Under the pieces are notes generated by a model. The model was not told the DNA's origin, ran no database searches, and worked only from the letters and a program-made list of their open reading frames with translations. A stretch of DNA of 64,000 nt, taken from Fallopia convolvulus (lineage: Eukaryota; Streptophyta; Magnoliopsida; Caryophyllales; Polygonaceae). The translations under genes were made by a program, and so were the position numbers. The DNA is taken from contig OZ024719.1 in assembly GCA_964016875.1 (NCBI GenBank), positions 64,675,224 to 64,739,223 on the forward strand, given 5' to 3'. The first letter of the stretch is position 1. The number at the start of each line of letters is the position of its first letter. Positions 1-14,180 of the stretch are shown piece after piece.

Positions 1-1
1 C

Positions 2-532
2 TTCATGGTCGGTTTCGCCCCCCTCACCTCCCGAAACTCCCACCAATACACCTCCTCCTCCATCCCGGAGCTCAGCAGCCAAATGTGGGACGCCAAGAAC
101 ATGATGTGCGCGGCAGACCCACGCCACGGGCGCTACCTCACCGCCTCCGCCATGTTCCGGGGCAAGATGAGCACAAAGGAAGTCGACGAGCACATCACCA
201 ACGTCCAGAACAAGAACTCCTCGTACTTCGTCGAGTGGATCCCGCACAACGTGAAGTCAAGCGTCTGCGACATCCCCCACAAGGGGCTCCCGATGTCGTC
301 GACGTTCGTCGGGAACTCAACCGCCATCCAGGAGATGTTCAGAAGGGTGTCGGAGCAGTTTACAGCCATGTTCAGGAGGAAGGCGTTTTTGCATTGGTAC
401 ACTGGAGAAGGGATGGATGAGATGGAGTTTACTGAAGCAGAGAGTAATATGAACGATCTGGTGTCAGAGTATCAGCAGTATCAGGATGCTGACGCAGAAT
501 TCGAAGAGGAGTATGTCGATGAAGACATCTAG
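2..532 (+). CDS. TUB: Beta-tubulin, C-terminal part (last exon, truncated by window edge)
   Basis: This is the last 176 residues of a beta-tubulin, the GTP-binding subunit that pairs with alpha-tubulin to form microtubules. The frame is open to the first base, so the 5' part lies outside the window. It starts in the stretch [11 protein letters not shown] and contains the expected blocks [29 protein letters not shown] and [19 protein letters not shown]. It ends in an acidic tail (EFEEEYVDEDI) of the kind that binds motors and carries modifications. That tail differs from the second beta-tubulin at 41027-43590 (-), so the two are separate isotypes. The first 350 bases or so use mostly C or G at wobble positions, while the last 180 are AT-richer. 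The family call is very secure; the isotype number cannot be given. Confidence 0.97.
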   Translation, partial: FMVGFAPLTSRNSHQYTSSSIPELSSQMWDAKNMMCAADPRHGRYLTASAMFRGKMSTKEVDEHITNVQNKNSSYFVEWIPHNVKSSVCDIPHKGLPMSSTFVGNSTAIQEMFRRVSEQFTAMFRRKAFLHWYTGEGMDEMEFTEAESNMNDLVSEYQQYQDADAEFEEEYVDEDI

Positions 533-1140
533 CCTACTGATGCTCATTTTTTCTTTCTTGTATTGAATGGAAACATTGCATTCATTTGTTCCCCTTGTAT
601 TGTACCGTTTGATCAATGATGTTTATTTCTCAAAGCAAGAACTTGTGTTTTTTCTTATAATAACACCATGAAGATGACAGAAAAAGGTCAATAGAAGATG
701 ATAGCAAAAAAGGGGGGCAAAACCGGGTGTGAAACCGACTGTACATAGATTTACAATCCAGAACAATTGCAATTCCTACTACCACATTAATTTACCCAAA
801 CTTTCAGACTAAAATGGTAATTGCAATCCTGACTATGACAGTATAAAAAGCATCACAATTATTTGCCAGTTGGAAAGGCCAGTCATCCATTGTGATTTGC
901 CAGTTGGAAAGGCCAGTCATCCAGCCACACGCGGACTAACCCAAACCAGCCTAAACTGTCCAAGAATGGCTGAAAGAATGCTTCATTTTGCCCAGATACC
1001 AGAAGCGCAATTCCTTTAGAAGCGGTATAGATTATAGAGTTCCCTTTTTTAAGAACTATGTAATTGACTACTCAGTTTGAAATAAACAGGAAATATGAAG
1101 ATCTCACCGAAATTGACTTCGATGTTTTTTTTTTTTGCTT
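533..1140. other. Convergent intergenic region between tubulin and BSK
   Basis: This is the shared 3' flank of two genes that converge. It should hold both 3' UTRs and polyadenylation sites. The only structure seen is a perfect 29-base direct repeat (861-889 and 895-923). No gene was recognised. Confidence 0.6.
861..923. repeat. Perfect 29-bp direct repeat
   Basis: The 29 bases from 861 to 889 recur without change at 895-923, a period of 34. The unit contains the motif CCAGTTGGAAAGGCCAGTC. It lies between the 3' ends of two convergent genes. Confidence 0.9.
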
Positions 1141-5192
<4,052 letters not shown>

Positions 5193-7191
5193 TCTTCTAA
5201 TGCCACAATAATAATCCAATCAATAATCTTAATTCAGATGCTTAAATGCCACCAATTCTCCTAATGTTGGAATCTCCTCACAGAATTGCAACCTAATCTG
5301 AGAGAAATACAAAAACCAAATTAAAATCTCTGGTAGCTCACTAGCTCCTTATAGCAACCAACGTAAAATAGGATGGATAATCCCAATAGTTTCAAATGAT
5401 AGTAAGGAAAAAAAATATTGAACAGCTTTGCGGATACCTGTGTTTTCAGTAAACACGCAAAGAATGAGATGGATATGAAAGACCAAGTTCAAGTGAAAAA
5501 CATGAAGGTGTTAAAACAAGTTGTAGGATTTTCCATACTTAACACTGAACCAGGTTACTCGAATGCTAGTTCAAACTCACATTTATAAACATTCCAACAG
5601 AGAAATGAAATTCAAATCCACACGCAATGCATTTATTCCCCTCACACGCAAAAACACACGGACGCCATAGACATTCACGAGAACACTCATGGTCAAATGA
5701 ATTTCTCAAAAAGGCAAGAGCTCACAGAAACAGCAAGATAATCAATTATTCCTCTTTCTCCAATTTTCTCACGCCACGGCATTAAAATATCAAAAGCGAC
5801 AAAATTCAGGAAATTTCACAGCAAATACCAATCCAACTTCGAGTGTGGATTCAGGTGCAACTGGTAAGCAGTATCATAAACCGGAAAGAGAACGAAACAG
5901 AACTTCAAAGAAACTTTCACTCAAATTCCTTGAAAAAGAAACCTACTTTCAATCAAACTCTCAAAAGACACGACAGAAAAAAGGAAGAAGGAGAAGAAGA
6001 AAGACACACGCAGAAAGCTACAGATGAGAAAGCGTTTTGCGTACCTCGAAATCGATATGGTCAAAGCAATCACCACCACCGCCCACCTGAACAGTAAGCA
6101 CGAAAAAGGCGAAACCCGAAAAGTTGCCTTTTTGATGCTCTCTCTTTCTATCTGAGTTAAATTAAGCAGCAACAAAGCAATTGAAATGGCGAAAAGGAGA
6201 CGAATTCTGATGGGAACGGAAAATCAGGAGAGATTTCTGAAGCCCATCTCTCTCTGTCTGTCAATCTAAATTCTGGAGGTGTGAAAGTGAAGAGGATGGT
6301 GTTTATTGTTGCCAAATTCCACCGACAAACCCACACATCACCATTAGCAAAATGGGGCTTTTAAGTGTTGCTTCTTCACACCATCCTTCTAATAAAGATG
6401 AATCTTGTCAGCTTTTTCTTTAATCTCTTTTTTGTTATCTGTATGTATTTTGCATCTGATTTGTTCATGGATTTATTTCTAATTCATGTATGTGTAGAAA
6501 ATGTATTACCATGTATAATTGTATATTACTCTTTTTATATCTACAAGATAGACAGCAGAATAAATAGACCAATCTGCAGTTCTGCTTGCCTTTATAAAAT
6601 AGAAGTTCCTAATTTTTACTACTAAGTTCATTAGTAACTTGCAAACAATTGATAGAGATACACAATAATGCTCCAACTCGTAAAATATGAGAATCTAATT
6701 AGGAAACAGTTGGGAGATTATTTGATGTGGGTATTGGTATCGTGTAGGCTAACTATGAAAAATAGTTTATGTTACCCACTGGTTATATTGTTACATAGCT
6801 TCAAAAATAAAGTAAGTTAAAATTACATCGTTATAACCAAAAATGTTCGTTAATTCGGTTATAAAAAATAAAAATAAAAAGACAAAAGGTGATTTTGAAA
6901 GTCGGTAATGAGCATAAAGTCCAAAAAATGACATATAACAAAAATATAACGATTTTGATTTAAATTCTACCTTTTTTAGTTCGGTAGTAGTTATTTTAAG
7001 AAGATTGCTAGGCGTCCCGTGCAGTGAGTCCAAGTGGCCCGGCTTTTTAACTTCGGCCAATATAGCCGAAGTAAAAAATTAATAAATCTTGTTCGTGTGG
7101 TATTTACGGGGAATCTTAACTTTGCTCATACAGTCATACCTATCAAAGTAAAAGAAAAAAAAATAAAGTTGGGAGATTGGTGTTTCACTCC
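5193..7191. other. BSK 5' leader and promoter side, then AT-rich intergenic DNA
   Basis: The first 1.1 kb upstream of the BSK start is likely 5' UTR, possibly with an intron, and promoter. Pyrimidine-rich runs (on the minus strand) at about 5930-6260 fit a plant leader. From about 6365 to 7190 the DNA is AT-rich with only short chance reading frames. No gene was recognised. Confidence 0.45.
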
Positions 7192-7797
7192 TTAGAGCAC
7201 CTCCCATGGTAGGCTAGATGACATATTTTTTTAGCCTACCAAACTAAGTATATTTCTCATTAGATTTCTTTTTAGCCTATTAACAAAAAAAAATGGTACT
7301 CTCACGGCCCAACAGTATGTCAGATGTTATAGGCTAAACATAAAAATATTTAATTCTAATGGCTAACTTTACTCTTTCACTATGTATATTCCGATGTAAC
7401 ATATTCCAAAATAACGGTTGCAAATGGCTAGTTTGAATAATATTATTATATTTTATTTCAAAATGACATTATTATAACAATTGTTAATAACGGCTATATT
7501 TCAAAAAATATATAATTTTAGGCTCAAATGGTACGTCACAACAAGACCATTACAATGATATAATTTTTATAATAAAAAATATTAATAACATATTAATTAA
7601 TTCTCACTTCTTAAATCGGGCTAAAACGATAAAAATAGATGAGGCCCATCTTGTTACCCTACGAAATATCTAAGGCCAAATTTGGCCTTCAATATCCAAA
7701 GGCCATATTTTGGCATAGGAGATTATGTATATAAACTATGGGGGTGCACATGGTAGGCCAAATTTGGCTTTTTGGCCTACCGTGGGAGATGTTCTTA
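7192..7797. mobile_element. 600-bp non-autonomous TIR element with TTA target duplication
   Basis: The element spans 7195-7794 and is flanked on both sides by TTA (7192-7194 and 7795-7797). The left end reads GAGCACCTCCCATGGTAGGC and the right end, reverse-complemented, reads GAACATCTCCCACGGTAGGC, so 17 of 20 bases match. The interior is AT-rich and has no coding frame. A 3-bp TTA duplication fits the PIF/Harbinger group; that class call is inference. Near the right end the GGTAGGCCAAATTTGGC region can fold back on itself. Confidence 0.85.
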
Positions 7798-8219
7798 TAA
7801 AAGCAATGGCCAACGGGGACTGCGCGGTTCCATTCCATTTGGTCTCTCTTTCCCTTTCGCTTACAAGAGCACTCTTACAAAAAAATTTGAGTAAGGGTAT
7901 TTCTGAGAGAACATTACACAAATAAGTTTTCATCAGTATCGGATTTTATCAAATTAATTTACATTTTGGTAAATTTAAATTTATTTTAATCATGTCTTCA
8001 ATTCTAATATCATATTGTATTTTGAATAAATTGATGTTGTATGCAGTTTAAAAAGGAGTCGAAAGGAAAAGCCCCAACAACAATCCTAATCCCATTCAAT
8101 TAGACCTTTACAAACAGATTCATTACATCTTAAGAGTGTGAATCACATGAAACACACTCTTTATGTGCAATATGAGGCTTTATCCTAGTCATATGCCCAA
8201 TTCCTTTAGAATTGGGAAA
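7798..8219. other. Intergenic, no gene seen
   Basis: AT-rich sequence without a convincing reading frame. At 8199-8219 a small inverted repeat (CCCAATTC, 5-base loop, GAATTGGG) lies just before the hAT-related region. Confidence 0.4.
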
Positions 8220-8349
8220 ACCGATGGTTCTGGAACCAGAACCGGTGGTATGTTAGTTCAAGACCTGGTTCCTCTTTTCTTATAATTAACCGGAGACCTG
8301 ACGGTTCCAAACCGGCAGTTCCGAACCGGAGAAACAACATGCTCTCGGC

Positions 8350-8391
8350 AAAACGCAGTCACAGTTCTCGGAGAAACCGTGACTGCGTTTT
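8350..8391. repeat. Perfect 13-bp inverted repeat (hairpin)
   Basis: AAAACGCAGTCAC at 8350-8362 is mirrored exactly by GTGACTGCGTTTT at 8379-8391, with a 16-base spacer. It lies in the 5' subterminal part of the hAT relic and could be a structural or transposase-binding feature. Confidence 0.85.
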
Positions 8392-8793
8392 TTGAGTTCT
8401 ATGGAGATTTATGCCACATTCTGTTTTAAAACCGCAACCGCGGGTTTGGAAATCGCGATCGCAATTAACTAGCTATTGTGGATGTGATTACGCTTTTCAA
8501 ACCGTAATCGCGATCTTAACTAGCCGTTGCAATCGCAACCGCGCTTCTTAACCCAGTTGCGGTTGCTTTTCCAACGACTATATTCTAACGATCAAATAGA
8601 TTCCAACGAATATTTCTCTTCACAACAATCTTATCTAATTCTCATACATTTACTCATATATATATATCATATCTCACCTTCAATTTCATTCGCACCAATC
8701 TCAAACTCTCTTATCTCTCTCTACTATTCCAAGTTGTAAATCCCATACTCTCTTATCTCCCTCTACTACTCTCCTTCCTAATCTTTTTCAAAA

Positions 8794-10670
8794 ATGGAAA
8801 ACCAATGCTAAGGATTTGTTGATTTGTTGGTCGAGCAATTCCTTAGTGGTGTTGGTGGTTTGCAAGAAAGTCAAATGAATCATAATCCTTATCAACCACA
8901 TCCACCTTATCCTCCTATGTCTATGCAGCTATGCTGCCACAATTTTCCCCTTCCACTCCTATTCATAACCAAGGTTCACAAAGAAATGAGGAGGGCGATG
9001 AGGAGGACAGCAACGAGGACGATGAGGAGGTATCTACGGCAAACCAAAGAGCAAAGGAGTTGAAATTCGACATTTTCACAAAGCATTTCACCAAAGGCAA
9101 TGTATTGGATGCACTTGAGTCAAGTGCAACTATTGTAACTCGAAGTACAAATGGATGTGCAATGGAGGTTATGACACCTTGAACAAGCATTTAAAGGCAA
9201 AAACAGGGACAAGTTGGGTATGATGCGAGGACAAACACAAATTTCGACTTTGGGGTTATCAAGTTCTTCCTCTCAAGCTCATCATTTGTTTAGTTATACT
9301 CATAATCGTAGTGTTTATGCTTTGTCCGAAGCTATTTGTGTTCATCATTTGTCATTTCAATTTGCGAAAAGTGTTGGTCTAAATGATTGGATTTCTAACC
9401 ATTTTCAACCCGCTTCTATTAGTGGATTGATTTGATTTTGTCAACCGGTTTTTGCAAACAATATTTTCATGCAAGATGTGCTTATCGTATATTAAACTTA
9501 TGTGTTCGAGATGGTTTGAAAGGTTTAATGCCATACCTTGAACCTATTAAGTATGTTGTTAATTAACTATATTTGACTAAAAAAAGAAGAAAACGGCGAA
9601 GTGGAATAAGTTTTGTAATGCAAATGGTGTTAATGCAATACTTTTTCAAAAGAGGTCGGTCATTGTTAGAACTCTACTTATAAATTACTTCATCAATATT
9701 TACGCTACAAAGAACTTTTAGCTTCCTTTGTCGCTCAACATGTTCCGGGTTCACAAGCAATTGAACCTTTTTGGGACCAATGCTATAAGATCATGGCAAA
9801 TTTAAAGGTTTTTAATGATGCAACTTATAATTTTAGTCAAACATATACACCAAGTGCTCACATGCTTGTTTTTGAAGCTTTGAATGTGACGAGTGCCTTT
9901 AAGGAAGGGCTTTCATGGCTCGATCGACCTAACCTTATTGATGCCATTATACTCATGAAAAGGAAGTGGTTGATCTATTACAAATATATTTTCGATATTT
10001 ATCTTGTTGCTTGTGTTTTTTTATCCTAGATGTAAGATACAAGGTTTCCAAGATTTTTTTCATGCATACTATGAGTTATTGAATTTAGAAGAAGAACATT
10101 ATGATTTATGATTAGAAAGTATAATGTTGATATTATTATGAATTGTGTTAGATACTTAGATCTCTTGTTGATGATTTGTATATGGCTTATATCACGGGTA
10201 CTGAGGCGCCTTTTACGCCTCAATTACCCCCATCGTCCTCGTCAGCTCGTCGTTCTTTTCAATCCGTCGGGTCTCGTTTATTGCAAAATCTTACAAAAAA
10301 ACCAAGATACACGAGCTCACAAACGGAGCTCGATACTTATCTAACCACTACCTTTGAGTTTGTAGAAGATTTTGATATTTTAGATTGGTGGAAGCAACAC
10401 AAGAAGACATATCCAACACTAGCAAGGATCTCCGCTCAAGTACTAGTTGTTCCTGCTTCAACGATAGCGGTGGCGCAAAAGTTTAACCAAGGTGGCCACA
10501 TCTTAGAGAATAGGAGATCAAGATTGGCACCCAATGCATTAGAAGCTCAAGATTGTGTCGAATATTGGAAGAGGGCAAAACTTAGATCACAATCAATGAA
10601 CAACACAGAGTCATCAGATGATGTACTAGACGACGACACAAGCCGAGCTTCTTCTACTGGGTCGTCTTAG
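8794..10670 (+). pseudogene. hAT transposase pseudogene (BED finger to dimerisation domain)
   Basis: Pieces of one transposase are spread over three frames. A BED-type zinc finger (KCNYCNSKYK ... TLNKHLKAK) lies at 9124-9200. A one-base shift follows at about 9200-9210, then DKLGMMRGQTQIS. A conserved hAT block (ARCAYRILNLCVRDGLK) is readable near 9470-9530 after stops. MANLKVFNDATYNFS starts at 9793. A shift at the T-run near 10016-10024 precedes PRCKIQGFQDFFHAYYELLNLEEE. The C-terminal dimerisation domain (SSQTELDTYL, FDILDWWKQHKKTYP, RISAQVLVVPAST) is intact up to the stop at 10670. Part of the catalytic core between about 9540 and 9790 seems missing or scrambled. In-frame stops and at least two shifts make it non-functional. 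Confidence 0.9.
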
Positions 10671-12378
10671 TTAAGTAGCCAAGCGGAGTTCCGTATTGAA
10701 GGTAAGAGAACTACGCCAATTTTGATTCATCTATGACCGTGAGAGAATACGTAGACAACTTAATATCAAGTTCAAGCCAATCTTTTCCCCACTCCTCTCT
10801 TCCCAAAGGGTGCAATCGGCAAAAATAGCCGTTACAACCACCAAGTGATCGCGGTTATTGAACCGCAATCGCGTTTTTTCATTCTTGGAAAACCGCAACC
10901 GCGATACCAAAAAACGCGATCGTGATTTGCATTCTGTCTAAATACACAATGTAAACCGCGGTTGCGGATGGTGAAACCGCGATTGTTGTTTTTCATTTCC
11001 AACGGCTATTTTTTCTAAATAAAGTCGGAACCAAACCTAAAATATACTAAATATCAATATAAATATACTTAAATCTTTTCGAAAAATAAAACTTAAAAAC
11101 CTTTATATGTATATAAACACAAAAATTAACAAAATCAATACAAATAAATATCTCAAAACTAACTCTAAAGTATACTAAACATACAAATACAAAACTACAA
11201 TAAATCTACCCTAAAATCAAAACCTTCTATAAAAAATACTAAATTTATTTAAAAACCTCTCGAATCTTAATTAAAAATAAATAAAATCCGGTCACCTTGG
11301 CCAAAGCAATTTAGTTAAAAACTATATGTCACGAACCACCCTCAAAACTTAATTTAAAAAAAAATAAACCAACACTTCGATCACCTTGATCGAAGCAATT
11401 TGGTCAAATTCCTAAAACTGATGAAAAGTCGGGCCGCTTGGACGTCCAACATATATTAATCCAAAATATCTAAAATGTTGTTATTTGTTAAAAACTTCAA
11501 TACTTTATAAAATAAAGCTTTGGAGAGGCTATTATTATTGGGATGTTAAGGGAGGACGTACAATTAAGGAGGTATTTTTATTGTTTGACTAATTATAAGA
11601 GGGAGATTATAAGAAAATTGGTTAGAAGTGATGAAATAGGAAAGAATGAGAAATGAAGTGAAAATGAATATCTCTAAAAAGTCAAAATTTGGTATTCCTC
11701 ATTTTTTTCCCTTTCTTTTTCTTCTTCAAAATCAAACATGAGAATATATTTCCTTTAATTCTACCCAAACACCCACCATAATGTTTTCTCACCATTGTCT
11801 TCAACATTTGCTTTCTTTCTTTTCTTCAAATTTTCATCTTTCACCTTACTTCTATTTCTTCTAAATTCTTAATTGTCAAACGGAATCCGAAGGAACGTGG
11901 ACCTGCATTTTTACAAAATAAAAAATTAGGAATAAATAAATAAAAAGTGTTAGCACTCTACGCGTTGGAGCAAGCTACACTCGTGCTCATAGAGCACGTC
12001 GTATGACAACGACCTAACCTTTTATGAGGAGTATATTTGCAATTTCACATGTGAATATAAAAAGTGTGGGAGAATATGTAATATCATAAAAGGAAAATTT
12101 CATAAATAAAATGGTAAGGCATATAGAGACATTGATTAAAAGGTAGAACATCCACTTTTGGGATTCTATAATAAACATGGCCTGATATTAGGTAATTTTG
12201 GTAATTTTCTATCATAAAGGATGTGTTAAAAGGATTTAGGGGATGTTGTTTACAAATAGTTTTAAATAAGGGGATGATTTTTGCAAACTTATTTATATGG
12301 GTTAATTTTTTTTGCAAAAACTACAAATAATTGATGGTTTATAAATTTTACCCTTTTAAACCTTGATACTAGGAGACT
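10671..12378. other. Right side of hAT relic and AT-rich intergenic DNA
   Basis: The motif cluster at about 10845-11000 belongs to the hAT relic. Beyond it lies AT-rich DNA with a weak duplicated segment around 11288 and 11379 (both contain TCACCTTG followed by AAGCAATTT). No gene was recognised. Confidence 0.45.
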
Positions 12379-13038
12379 AGGAGTGTCCATAAAAAACCGA
12401 AACCAAAAAACGAACCAAAGAAGCGGTTATTTTTAGGTTAATCAAACCGACTTTTTTGAAATTTCGGTTTGGTTAACCGAACCGAAATCATTTTCGGTTT
12501 ATTGTATCGGCTCGGTTTTGGTTCACGACTTTACCTATAAATATATAATGGTTAGCAAAAAAACCGATTTTTTTTCAAGTATTAGTTATCCTTGCTTTAT
12601 TTAGTGGTTAAACTCTGTGATCTTCAAGGTGTTGATCTAGTTTGAGTATTTCCTTCTTCAATTTTAACAATTTACACCCTATTTCCCCACTTCTCATTGA
12701 TATAAGACTCACTTATTAAATTTGATGGGATAAAAAATAATACACACAATGTTTGATTTCACACACTATATTAAATACTCTCGATATTTGTTTACAACAA
12801 TCAAAACAATATGGTATAAGTACATATTTAAAACAAAAGTCTTGGTTTGATCACATTTTTCGTTCAAATTTTATTATTTTAATTTTAATTATTTGAAGTA
12901 AAATTACATAAATGATTATCGGTTAATCGAGAAAACTTAATCGAACTACGGTTAACCGAGATTCACGGTTCAGTTGTGATTTTAACTAACCGTAATCATG
13001 ATTAACCGAATTTTGATTAACCGGGTTCGGACACCCCT
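12379..13038. mobile_element. About 660-bp non-autonomous element with AGGRGTGTCC ends
   Basis: The left end reads AGGAGTGTCC and the right end, reverse-complemented, reads AGGGGTGTCC, so 9 of 10 bases match. Both subterminal parts are dense in GGTTAACCGA/AAACCGAA-like words, which is typical of small hAT-derived elements. No coding frame is present. ATACTA occurs at 12366-12371 and just after the right end, but it does not abut the left end, so the target duplication is not settled. Confidence 0.65.
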
Positions 13039-13047
13039 ATACTAACA

Positions 13048-13577
13048 AGGGGTGAGCAAAAATGTCTGATCTGCCGATCCGGCCTATCCGATCCCCGAAT
13101 GGATCACAAAGTTTTCTATTCGTATCCGATCCGACCCGAGATTTTTTTTCCGGATATCCGGATCGGGGTTTTCAAGTAAACTGATATCCAATACTATATA
13201 TATATATATATTGGAAAGTACACATTAATGCTAAGTAGAATAGAGGTTTAAATGAGTATTTTGTAAAATTTCAACTCATCAAGTGTTCAATTCTTCTCAA
13301 CCATGTAAACTTTCTCTAAAAATTTAAACAGATCGACGAATATCGATTACGATATCCATCAATCATGCATATTAATTAGGCTTAAATAAAAAATAGTAGA
13401 ATTATTTTTTTAAAGTAGATAGTTTGGATATCCGCTACCAAATATCTGTTCCGAACATATATTTCTTACCGGATATCCGACAATTAACGAATTGGATACG
13501 AATCGAGATTTTAAGAAAAAAAATTACACCGAATATACACCGGATCGAATCGGATCGGATATATCCATTGCTCACCC
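13048..13577. mobile_element. About 530-bp non-autonomous element, GGGTGAGCAA ends (copy 1)
   Basis: The left end reads AGGGGTGAGCAAAAATG and the right end, reverse-complemented, begins GGGTGAGCAATGG. Subterminal parts are rich in GATCCGATCCG and GGATATCCG words. A clearly related copy sits at 48720-49266, with the same ends and an alignable interior, which shows a dispersed family. No coding frame. The hAT-like assignment rests on the ends and the subterminal repeats. Confidence 0.8.
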
Positions 13578-14180
13578 ATTGCTAATGACTTGACCAAACT
13601 CGAGATTCAAAACCCACGAAACACGCACAAGCCATAAGAAGCGGTTACATTAACGGGTGGGCCCCGTGGAAATTGTGGGTCCCAGTCATTGTAGTGTGAA
13701 CCGCACTACCTTTTGTCAGTCACCGTAGCAATCTGCGTGCGCAAAAAAGATCACACAGTGACACAGATATTACCAGTGAAAAGAAAAATAATAATCAAAC
13801 CCTAGTCCCTTTTCCGTAATTTTAATAAACTTTAAGCCCTATTTGTCAACAAGCCAAATTCCCCGACTCCTGTCTCTCTGCTTAACCAACTTAACCAAAT
13901 CTTCATTGTTCCCACGAAAACACTCTCCATGCTCTCCAAGCACTCAACAGCATCTGTATTCCTACTTTCATCCTTGTACGTCTCGCTCAGATCTTCTTTT
14001 TTAAAGGTACGCTTGAAATATCTAGCGAATTCCCGCTGAGATTTATTCGATTGTGTTATCTGTAGCCAGTTAGGGTTGAGGCTTTTGAGTCAGCGTTTTA
14101 ATTTATCGACGGATAGTGGTTTTGTATGTTCATGGTTTTGGTGGAATTTCAACTAAATTTATGGGTTCGAGGTGAAATAA
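13578..14180 (+). promoter_or_regulatory. JMJ17 promoter and 5' leader
   Basis: This stretch precedes the JMJ17 start. A telo-box-like AAACCCTAG lies at 13797-13805. A possible leader-intron donor (AAAG then GTACGC) is near 14007. No TATA box stands out. Promoter function is inferred from position. Confidence 0.4.

Larger units (their letters stand above)
8220..11040 (+). mobile_element. Decayed hAT-family DNA transposon (ends not resolved)
   Basis: A broken hAT transposase (8794-10670) is flanked on both sides by clusters of a short motif close to AACCGCAATCGCG in both orientations. The left cluster is at about 8430-8570 and the right cluster at about 10845-11000. hAT transposases are known to bind such subterminal repeat arrays, as in Ac. 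The left part also has a perfect 13-base hairpin arm pair at 8350-8362/8379-8391. I could not identify the terminal inverted repeats or the 8-bp target duplication, so the limits are approximate. Confidence 0.75.
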
